From positions 1-11,417 of the forward strand of contig CANQCA010000042.1 in the NCBI GenBank assembly GCA_947589585.1: a DNA stretch of 11,417 bases, written 5' to 3'. The stretch is from an uncultured Clostridia bacterium. GTDB taxonomy: Bacteria > Bacillota > Clostridia > Christensenellales > Borkfalkiaceae. The position numbers were made by a program, and so were the translations under genes. A model generated the notes under the pieces. The model did no database searches. It was not told where the DNA came from and was given only the letters and a program-made list of their open reading frames with translations. Shown piece after piece: positions 6,148-11,417 of the stretch; the stretch's first letter is position 1, and every line of letters begins with the position of its first letter.

Positions 6148-6828
6148 TTATAGTTTCAGATCGATCTCCGCCGCGGAGAGGATGCGCTCCCCTTCCCCGG
6201 CAGAGATGTTCAGCCTGCCGTCCCGAAGAATGCGCAGGGCGACTGCCTCATATTCCCGCTCCCCCTCCCGCACGCGGACGGTCTTGCCCAAAAAACGCAC
6301 GAAGGAGAGATATTCTTCGAGGGTACTTTCTTTTTCAAAGTTTTGAAATAATGCGCCGCGCACTTCCCCGACGGATAAAAAATGCCCCGCCGCCTCGGAA
6401 AGGTTTATCGCGATGCCGCCGAGCGAGGAAAGATCGTTTGAAACGTTGAGCCCGATCCCCACGATGCTGTGGTCGATCTTCTCGCCCGAGAGCGCGTTCT
6501 CGATGAGGATGCCCGAAAGCTTCCTGCCGGAAACATACACGTCGTTGGGCCACTTTATCTCGGGGTCCGCGCCGAAAAATTTCGCCGTCCTGCACACCGC
6601 CGTCGCGGCATGCGCCATGATGCGGAAGGCTTCGGCGGCGGGAAGACTTTCATGGAAGGTGAGAAAGGAGCAGTACACGCCGCCCTCTTCGGAGGAAAAA
6701 CTCCTGCCCTTCGTCCCCCTTCCCCCCGTCTGCCGCTCGGCACACAGGACGAGATCTTCCCTCAGCGGGAGATATTTTTTTATTTCATCGTTCGTTGAAG
6801 CGCAGCGCTCAAGCAAGATCGTCTTCAT
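6148..6828 (-). CDS. birA: Biotin--[acetyl-CoA-carboxylase] ligase, monofunctional (no HTH domain)
   Basis: The enzyme activates biotin with ATP and attaches it to the acceptor lysine of carboxylase carrier proteins. In the 226-residue protein the key motifs are STND (11-14), the biotinyl-AMP binding loop GRGTKGR (36-42), KWPNDV (92-97), GRKLSGILIE with the substrate lysine (101-110) and GIGLNVSN (124-131). A C-terminal domain of about 40 residues follows. There is no N-terminal winged helix, so it cannot repress biotin genes as Escherichia coli BirA does. The start has AGGGG seven bases upstream and lies 20 bases inside the 3' end of recX, which suggests translational coupling. Confidence 0.96.
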   Translation of the reverse strand: MKTILLERCASTNDEIKKYLPLREDLVLCAERQTGGRGTKGRSFSSEEGGVYCSFLTFHESLPAAEAFRIMAHAATAVCRTAKFFGADPEIKWPNDVYVSGRKLSGILIENALSGEKIDHSIVGIGLNVSNDLSSLGGIAINLSEAAGHFLSVGEVRGALFQNFEKESTLEEYLSFVRFLGKTVRVREGEREYEAVALRILRDGRLNISAGEGERILSAAEIDLKL

Positions 6829-7438
6829 CGCGAAGCCCCTTCAACGCATCCCGCACGGTATCCCCGTCGAACCCCTTGGAAAGAAGATAGGCATATGCCT
6901 TCTTGAACGTCTTGGGGTCGGTCAGATCCTTGCTGCGGAGATATTTTTCGAGGACGGCCCTTGCGCCCTCGCCCTCCCCTTCCTCGCGGAGCGTCCCGAG
7001 CGCGGAGGAGATCGCCGCATCGGATACCCCCTTGCGCCTGAGCTCCGCGGCGATGAGACGTGCCCCCTTGCGCCCCTTCACGCTCTCCGTGTAGCGCAGC
7101 GCATACTCCTTATCGTCGAGATAGCCGTATCCTTTCATCTTTTCGATGACGAAAGAGATGACCTCGTCGAGGTACCCCTTTCCCTTCAGATAGTCTGAGA
7201 CCTCCCGCTCCGTCTTCATGGAATGGGAGATATGCGTGAGCGCCCTATCCAGGGCGGTGAGCTTTTCGCTCTCGAACTGCATGCGGGAGAGTTCTTCGAG
7301 GGTGACGTCGCTTCCCACTTTCAGGCGGTTTTGCACGACGGTCTCAAGTTTCATGCCGCAAAAGAAGCGCCCGTCGAGATCGATGCTCACGCGCGTCTTG
7401 TCCTTTTTCTGCTCTACGATGGCTGTGATCTCGGGCAT
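6809..7438 (-). CDS. recX: Regulatory protein RecX
   Basis: RecX binds RecA and limits or modulates its filaments. The 209-residue protein begins MPEITAIVEQKKDKTRVSIDLDGRFF and contains the three-helix repeats typical of the family: ALTHISHSMKTEREVSDYLKGKGYLDEVISFVIEKMKGYGYLDDKEYALRYTESV (about 66-120), KGARLIAAELRRKGVSDAAI, then YAYLLSKGFDGDTVRDALK near the end. A GGAG site spans the end of the upstream hydrolase gene, and the start lies four bases after that stop. It overlaps birA by 20 bases. recA is not in the window. Confidence 0.95.
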   Translation of the reverse strand: MPEITAIVEQKKDKTRVSIDLDGRFFCGMKLETVVQNRLKVGSDVTLEELSRMQFESEKLTALDRALTHISHSMKTEREVSDYLKGKGYLDEVISFVIEKMKGYGYLDDKEYALRYTESVKGRKGARLIAAELRRKGVSDAAISSALGTLREEGEGEGARAVLEKYLRSKDLTDPKTFKKAYAYLLSKGFDGDTVRDALKGLRDEDDLA

Positions 7439-7442
7439 TGCG

Positions 7443-8615
7443 CTACTCCACGCCGCCTGCGGGCCAGGTTCTGTTGGATCTGAACCACTCCGTATCCTTC
7501 AGAACGGTATCGTTCTTGCTCCCGTGGACGGTGACGCCTTCCCCGTTCGATATGACGGTAATGTCGCCGTTCATGGAAGTATAGCCCGAAGTCTTCTTAT
7601 TTTCTTTATCGATGCCCGTCGCACACGTCGTGACGTAAACATTTTTCGTGTACTTCGCGATGCGGTCGATAAACGCCTGCGAGGGGAAGGTGTTGTTCTC
7701 TTCCTTGGAATACTCGTAAGAGCCCGCACAGCAGCAAACGCACACGATCTCGGGCGTGATCTTTTCGAGCAGGATATCGTTGGACGAAGTGGGGCTCCCG
7801 TGGTGCCCCGCCTTGAAGAGCTTCACATGGGGAAGCTCGTTATTTTCGACGAGGCTCTTCTCCCCCGCCTCTTCCAGATCTCCCGTGAAGAGGAAGTGGT
7901 TCTCCCCCTGCGTAAAGAGGGTGCAGACGGAATAGTTGTTCTCGTCGGAGGATCTGTTCTCGTAAAATTTTTGATAGAGGATATTCATCGTGATACCCTC
8001 CGAGATCTCGTAGCTGCGCTGTGCGCCGCCCTCGTTGTTCCAGCACTGCAGGGCGGTATAATGAACTGCGCCCTCGGCGGAAACTTCGTTATCCCGTGCG
8101 GCCTCGTAGTCCTTGGAGATCTGCGATGTCGTATTTTTGAGGACATAGTCGATGATCGTACCGCACTTGAAGCTCGCAAAAATGCCGGGGGCGCTCTTTG
8201 TGCCGACAAAGGCGGAGATATGGTCCTCGTGGGCATGCGTCGCGATCACGTATTCGAGAACGCCGTCCGTGCAATATTTTTGAATGAAGGGAACGAGGGT
8301 TGCCGCGGAGCCCTTCGTGGAGCCCGCGTCGATGAGCACTTCCGTGTCCCCCGTTTTGAGGAGAATGCAGTCGCCCGCGTTGCCGTTGCCGAGCTCGGGG
8401 AAATAGATAGCGAGATCGCCCGAGACGATCTCTTCGCCGCTCTGGGAACCGCTGCTCTGCGTTCCGCTGTTCTGCGTGTCTTCTGCGGGTTCGCCGTTTT
8501 CCTTCTTATAGATGAAGAAGTACCAGACCGCCCCCGCGACGATCGCGAGGATGAGCAGGGCGGCGACGATGAGGAAAAAAGTCCTCGCGTTTTTTCTTTC
8601 AGTTCTTCTTGCCAT
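7443..8615 (-). CDS. Membrane-anchored metallo-beta-lactamase-fold hydrolase (ComEC C-terminal-like)
   Basis: The 390-residue protein has a short basic cytoplasmic start, one membrane span (about 13-36, FFLIVAALLILAIVAGAVWYFF), a Ser/Gly/Gln-rich linker (47-62) and an extracellular metallo-beta-lactamase domain. Metal ligands are visible in THAHEDH (H127, H129, D131, H132), FTGD (243-246) and KAGHHGS (268-274), the pattern seen in the ComEC/Rec2 nuclease-like domain and related secreted hydrolases. The channel domain of ComEC is absent, so this is a stand-alone enzyme that may act on nucleic acid or a phosphodiester outside the membrane; the substrate is not known. It carries an unusual CVCCC cluster (292-296). 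Its start lies 17 bases inside the pyrophosphorylase gene, with only a weak GAGAAA ribosome site, so coupled translation is likely. Confidence 0.88.
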   Translation of the reverse strand: MARRTERKNARTFFLIVAALLILAIVAGAVWYFFIYKKENGEPAEDTQNSGTQSSGSQSGEEIVSGDLAIYFPELGNGNAGDCILLKTGDTEVLIDAGSTKGSAATLVPFIQKYCTDGVLEYVIATHAHEDHISAFVGTKSAPGIFASFKCGTIIDYVLKNTTSQISKDYEAARDNEVSAEGAVHYTALQCWNNEGGAQRSYEISEGITMNILYQKFYENRSSDENNYSVCTLFTQGENHFLFTGDLEEAGEKSLVENNELPHVKLFKAGHHGSPTSSNDILLEKITPEIVCVCCCAGSYEYSKEENNTFPSQAFIDRIAKYTKNVYVTTCATGIDKENKKTSGYTSMNGDITVISNGEGVTVHGSKNDTVLKDTEWFRSNRTWPAGGVE

Positions 8616-9816
8616 ATAATTTTCTCTTTCTCAACAGCATGCGCTTTGCGGAGGAGACGCTGTCCCTCCCGTGTTTGTTTTTGACGGGGGCGAATTCCTC
8701 CTCCCGTGCGACTTCAAACGGAAGGCAGGCGCCCGAGAGGCGTACCATGTCCAGGATCAGCGTCTCATATTTGTATCCGTTGGGCTTTTTGGGAAGGACG
8801 GTCTTGCCCGCCGCGTCGAGGTAAGGAATGACTTTTTTGACGGTGTGGACGGGGATCTCGGAGGAGACGATCTCGTTCAATAACTTCGCCGAAAAGAGGT
8901 AGTTGAGCGTCATGCCGCAGGCGTATAAGAGCTCTCCGCGCGCATCCTTCGCCCTTGCGAGCTGCTCGGGAAGCTCGTAGTACTCGATGACGGAGGGGGC
9001 GCCGTCTTCCAGACACAGGACGCCCACGCGCTCATGCCAGCGCTTTTTCTTCACATATTTTACGCCGCAGGGCGTTCCCGAGAGGACGGTCGCCCCCACA
9101 AAGGCGGGATCGGCGATGCTCTGCAGGACGTTGTCTACGCCGAAGACGTTGTACCATTCCACCTTGGGGAACTCCTCCGGGATGCCCGCCTTCTTCAGGG
9201 AAGAGAACCACCCGCCGTTGCCGTTCGGGGAGAGGGCGACCTTCCCCGGGGCTTCGAGCAGGATCTTGCCGTCGAAGTCCGTGCAGGGATACATTTCCTG
9301 CACGAAGAAGCGGATATATTCCTCGGGATAACCGAAATTGGCGTGTTCATGCAAAAATTCCCGCGTGGCCTTGTCGTTCTTTTCGCTCGTCATGATGAGA
9401 AGCGGAACAAAGCCGCCGCAACGCCTGCACACGCCGAGAAGATTTTCTATCAGAAATTGGAAGATGTAGTGCGGACGGCGCTTTGTACCCATGTTGAAGG
9501 TGCCCTTGGGGCCATCGAAGCCGAGGCGCGTGCCCTGCCCGCCCGCAAGGAGCACGGCCGCGACCTTTCCCTCTCCGATCGCCTGCATGCCCGCAGCTTC
9601 CAACTCTTTTCTGCGCGAGGCGATCTCCCGGAGCGAAAGCCCCTCGATGGGCGTGATCTTCCCCCGCTTCGGGGCCTCATTGCCCAAGACCCGCGGAAGG
9701 GTCAGATCGATCTCGGAGAGCTGCTTGAAATAGGCCGCCCGTTCTTCCTCGCCAAGGCCCGCAGTGCAAAGGAGATGCTCCTGCCCGCACGCCCGTAATT
9801 TTTCTTTAAGGTCCAT
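8599..9816 (-). CDS. UDP-sugar pyrophosphorylase of the eukaryotic UAP/UDPGP type
   Basis: This family joins UTP to a sugar 1-phosphate, N-acetylglucosamine 1-phosphate in eukaryotic UAP1. The 405-residue protein has the nucleotide-binding motif AAVLLAGGQGTRLGFDGPKGTFNMG (from about residue 87), LLIMTSEKNDKATREFL, the substrate segment LSPNGNGGWFSSL and YNVFGVDNVL, followed by a late GYKYETLILDMV stretch. Bacteria normally use GlmU for UDP-GlcNAc, so this may be a second route or prefer another sugar. The start at 9816 has GGGAG eight bases upstream and lies 36 bases downstream of the predicted transcription start. Longer in-frame starts (9858, 9900) lie upstream of that start and are excluded. 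It is the first gene of the five-gene operon. Confidence 0.93.
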   Translation of the reverse strand: MDLKEKLRACGQEHLLCTAGLGEEERAAYFKQLSEIDLTLPRVLGNEAPKRGKITPIEGLSLREIASRRKELEAAGMQAIGEGKVAAVLLAGGQGTRLGFDGPKGTFNMGTKRRPHYIFQFLIENLLGVCRRCGGFVPLLIMTSEKNDKATREFLHEHANFGYPEEYIRFFVQEMYPCTDFDGKILLEAPGKVALSPNGNGGWFSSLKKAGIPEEFPKVEWYNVFGVDNVLQSIADPAFVGATVLSGTPCGVKYVKKKRWHERVGVLCLEDGAPSVIEYYELPEQLARAKDARGELLYACGMTLNYLFSAKLLNEIVSSEIPVHTVKKVIPYLDAAGKTVLPKKPNGYKYETLILDMVRLSGACLPFEVAREEEFAPVKNKHGRDSVSSAKRMLLRKRKLYGKKN

Positions 9817-9858
9817 GACATTCTCCCTTCGGCGAAAGTCTTTGTTGCATCTATCCAT

Positions 9859-9887
9859 ATTATAAGAGAAAACGGCGGGATTGTCAA
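9859..9887 (-). promoter_or_regulatory. Consensus sigma-A promoter of the five-gene operon
   Basis: TTGACA (9882-9887) and TATAAT (9859-9864) are both perfect, with 17 bases between them. Predicted start is near 9852. The -35 box lies in the loop of the mscS terminator and the spacer contains the 3' arm and U-tract of that hairpin. Confidence 0.93.
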
Positions 9888-9897
9888 TGCCCCGCCG
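9866..9897 (-). terminator. Intrinsic terminator of mscS, overlapping the next promoter
   Basis: On the minus strand CGGCGGG (9891-9897) pairs with CCCGCCG (9873-9879) around an eleven-base loop, followed by TTTTCTC. The hairpin begins 19 bases after the mscS stop. Its loop contains the full TTGACA box of the downstream operon. Confidence 0.85.
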
Positions 9898-9915
9898 CAT
9901 TTTTTGTGTTTCGCT

Positions 9916-10902
9916 TTATTCGCCCTGCTTTTCCCGCTCATTGACGACGACCTGCGGGAAGGGAATATTGATCCCGTTGGCGTCGAAGAGGAGCTTGATC
10001 TCGCGCTTTAAGCCCCGCTGGACCGCAAAGAAGTCCCCCTCCTTGCAGTGGATGCCGAAGAGCAGGTTGACGCTGGAGGCATCGAGCGCATCCACGCCGA
10101 GATAGGTGGGCTCGTCGAGAGCGAGCGGCAAATGGGCGCGGATCTCCTCTTTGCTCTGTTCGAAGATGCTCTCCACCTTTTTGAGGTCTTCGCCATATTC
10201 TACGCCGACCGTGACCGTCGGGAAGGAATTGACGCGGCTCTGGTTGACGAATACTTTGATGGTGCTGTTGTTCGCAACGCGGATATCCCCCGTGGCGTTG
10301 ATGAGCTTGGTATTGCGGATGCCGATCTCCTGCACTTCGCCGCGCCAACCGTCGATCTGCACGATATCCCCCACCTGCAGCGTTCCGTCACACACGAGGA
10401 AGACCCCCGCAACGACGTCGGCGATGAGGCTCTGCATGCCGAGCCCGATGATGAGAGTGAGGACCCCTGCCCCCGCGACGAGGGCGGCCACGTTCACGCC
10501 CCAGGCAGCGAGGATGGCGATGATGCAGACCACCCATACGACCACCTTAAAGATGCTGTTCACGAGCTTTCCGATGGTGATCCTTCTCGGATTGCCGCGG
10601 AAGACTTTCTTAATAACAAAACACACGATATAGAGGACGAGCAAGGTGAGAAATAAGATCATGATGCTCGTGACGAGCTTGGGCACAAGGCGCAAAAGGC
10701 TGTTGAAAAATGAGATGCCCGTATCGTAGGTGTTGAACCAGCCGCTCTCGTCGCGGAGATCGTGTTGGAACACAAAGCCGAGCACGGTCACGACGAAGAA
10801 GATCCCGAGAAAGACGAGCCCGACGATCGTCGATTTTTTGATGTCGCCCTTTTTCAGCTTTTCAAACGCCTCCTTGGGAGAGAAGTCTTTTTCTTCTTCC
10901 AT
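9916..10902 (-). CDS. mscS: Small-conductance mechanosensitive channel, MscS family
   Basis: MscS opens under membrane tension to release solutes during osmotic downshock. The 328-residue protein has a charged cytoplasmic N-terminus (1-24), hydrophobic spans at about 25-46, 75-98 and 113-134, and the pore helix AALVAGAGVLTLIIGLGMQSLIADVVAGVF (about 139-168), with the glycine/alanine packing and mid-helix kink region of the family. The beta domain VGDIVQIDGWRGEVQEIGIRNTKL (177-200) follows, with a cytoplasmic C-terminal domain ending FPQVVVNEREKQGE. The start at 10902 is chosen because GGAGG lies six bases upstream; a start five codons earlier has no site. It has its own promoter and terminator, so it is probably a single-gene transcript. 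Confidence 0.96.
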   Translation of the reverse strand: MEEEKDFSPKEAFEKLKKGDIKKSTIVGLVFLGIFFVVTVLGFVFQHDLRDESGWFNTYDTGISFFNSLLRLVPKLVTSIMILFLTLLVLYIVCFVIKKVFRGNPRRITIGKLVNSIFKVVVWVVCIIAILAAWGVNVAALVAGAGVLTLIIGLGMQSLIADVVAGVFLVCDGTLQVGDIVQIDGWRGEVQEIGIRNTKLINATGDIRVANNSTIKVFVNQSRVNSFPTVTVGVEYGEDLKKVESIFEQSKEEIRAHLPLALDEPTYLGVDALDASSVNLLFGIHCKEGDFFAVQRGLKREIKLLFDANGINIPFPQVVVNEREKQGE

Positions 10903-10931
10903 AAATTGCCTCCGCAAATGCTTTTTGCAAT

Positions 10932-10960
10932 ATTATAGAAAACCCGCCCGCCGTTGTCAA
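10932..10960 (-). promoter_or_regulatory. Consensus sigma-A promoter of mscS
   Basis: TTGACA (10955-10960) and TATAAT (10932-10937), both perfect, are 17 bases apart. The predicted start is near 10925, giving a leader of about 23 bases that carries GGAGG. As at the downstream operon, the -35 box sits in the loop of a terminator-like hairpin. Confidence 0.92.
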
Positions 10961-10972
10961 GCGGTGGACGGG
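10937..10972 (-). terminator. Terminator-like hairpin embedded in the mscS promoter
   Basis: On the minus strand CCCGTCC (10966-10972) pairs with GGGCGGG (10943-10949, one G-U pair), with a further CCG/CGG inside, followed by TTTTCT running into the -10 box. It would stop transcripts arriving from the right. No gene is seen in the 445 bases to the right, so the transcript it serves must start in the repeats or beyond the window. Confidence 0.65.
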
Positions 10973-10975
10973 AAA

Positions 10976-11150
10976 TAGCCCTCTTTTTGAGAATCGGTAA
11001 GCGTCATTCTGCCCCGACCGAAGCTTCTATTTGTAGACTAAGGTCGGCACGAGCGGGCACCGACCGCGAAGTAGGCGTTCGGGTATTACGACTGTCCGCA
11101 ATGACCTCTCTCCGAAGAATCCGTGAGTACGAAGTCCGAGTTTTCATTTT
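10976..11150. other. Non-coding region with inward-facing GTCATT motifs
   Basis: No convincing gene is seen here. GTCATTCTG begins at 11003 on the plus strand, and GTCATTGCGG begins at 11105 on the minus strand, facing each other across about 100 bases. Between them GGTCGG and CCGACC form a six-base inverted repeat around a twelve-base loop. TACGAAGTCC (11128-11137) is the reverse complement of GGACTTCGTA, which recurs in the adjacent 86-bp repeat. The region looks like degenerate extragenic repeat material. Confidence 0.5.
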
Positions 11151-11417
11151 CGGGATGCTTCGAGGATGGGCCGCCATGGACTGCGTAAGGCTTATTCGGC
11201 TCAGCATGACGCGTTTGACCCATGGACTTCGTAGTTCGGGATGCTTCGAGGATAGGCCGCCATGGACTGCGTAAGGCTTATTCGGCTCAGCATGACGCGT
11301 TTGACCCATGGACTTCGTAGTTCGGGATGCTTCGAGGATAGGCCGCCATGGACTGCGTAAGGCTTATTCGGCTCAGCATGACGCGTTTGACCCATGGACT
11401 TCGTAGTTCGGGATGCT
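11151..11417. repeat. 86-bp tandem repeat, three full copies plus a partial fourth at the window edge
   Basis: Copies start at 11151, 11237, 11323 and 11409, an exact 86-base period. The three full copies are identical except for one base (GATGGGCC in the first, GATAGGCC in the others). The array continues off the window. Each unit contains two related segments starting CCATGGACT(G/T)CGTA, which suggests an older half-unit duplication, and on the minus strand a GTCATGCTGAGC segment. The period is not a multiple of three, and one of the three minus-strand frames contains stops, so a repeat-protein gene is unlikely. Confidence 0.95.

Noticed and set aside
7218..8684. A 488-codon plus-strand open frame over recX, the MBL-fold hydrolase and the end of the pyrophosphorylase
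   Set aside because: It is antisense to three well-supported genes, has arginine- and valine-rich low-information sequence and no recognisable motif. Long antisense frames are expected at this GC content.
9817..9900. N-terminal extension of 28 codons on the pyrophosphorylase
   Set aside because: The extension lies across the consensus promoter, upstream of the predicted transcription start, and the start at 9816 has a good GGGAG site.
10976..11150. tRNA or other structured RNA gene
   Set aside because: I found only short inverted repeats and no cloverleaf, T-loop or known riboswitch core.
11004..11395. Minus-strand frames of 101 and 64 codons across the 86-bp repeats
   Set aside because: They merely read the repeat in successive frames. 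The period is not a multiple of three, stops occur in the third frame and there is no ribosome site.
11151..11417. CRISPR array
   Set aside because: The 86-base units abut with no variable spacers, and no cas gene is present.

Overview
The window looks like chromosome from an uncultured, fairly GC-rich member of the Clostridia (Bacillota), most likely a gut lineage. This placement is inferred from gene content and order (nadD-yqeK followed by rsfS, recX, biotin ligase without a DNA-binding domain), from textbook sigma-A type promoters and from AGGAGG-like ribosome binding sites. No rRNA gene or other firm taxonomic marker is present. I saw no CRISPR array, tRNA, insertion sequence or phage gene.

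Layout from left to right. Positions 1-1487 (minus) hold the first 495 codons of secA, with a short leader carrying a UUCG-capped hairpin. Positions 1703-2476 (minus) hold a protein with the fold signature of deoxyribose-phosphate aldolase (DeoC) but without the catalytic residues, closed by a strong terminator. Divergent from it is a plus-strand gene for an 84-residue single-span membrane protein (2558-2812). A bidirectional hairpin separates that gene from rsfS (2857-3207, minus), which lies downstream of a fused nadD-yqeK gene (3281-4414, minus). Divergent from nadD-yqeK is a 252-residue four-span membrane protein of unknown function (4485-5243, plus). Its stop codon abuts and overlaps the end of nnrD.

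Positions 5238-9816 (minus) form a compact five-gene operon, transcribed in the order eukaryotic-type UDP-sugar pyrophosphorylase, membrane-anchored ComEC-like metallo-beta-lactamase-fold hydrolase, recX, birA, nnrD. The genes overlap or are a few bases apart, and one consensus promoter at 9859-9887 drives them. Upstream is mscS (9916-10902, minus), also with a consensus promoter. The right end (10976-11417) has no gene. It holds a region of inward-facing GTCATT motifs, then an 86-bp tandem repeat that runs off the window.

Most genes are housekeeping: protein export (SecA), ribosome hibernation (RsfS), NAD synthesis and repair (NadD, NnrD), biotin attachment (BirA), recombination control (RecX), nucleotide-sugar supply and osmotic safety valve (MscS). 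The more unusual material is regulatory and structural. Two promoters have their -35 box in the loop of an intrinsic terminator and their -10 box just after its U-tract. Three genes start six bases after a -10-like box with no Shine-Dalgarno sequence, which predicts leaderless mRNAs. There is also the degenerate DeoC-like protein and the 86-bp repeat with an internal half-unit duplication.
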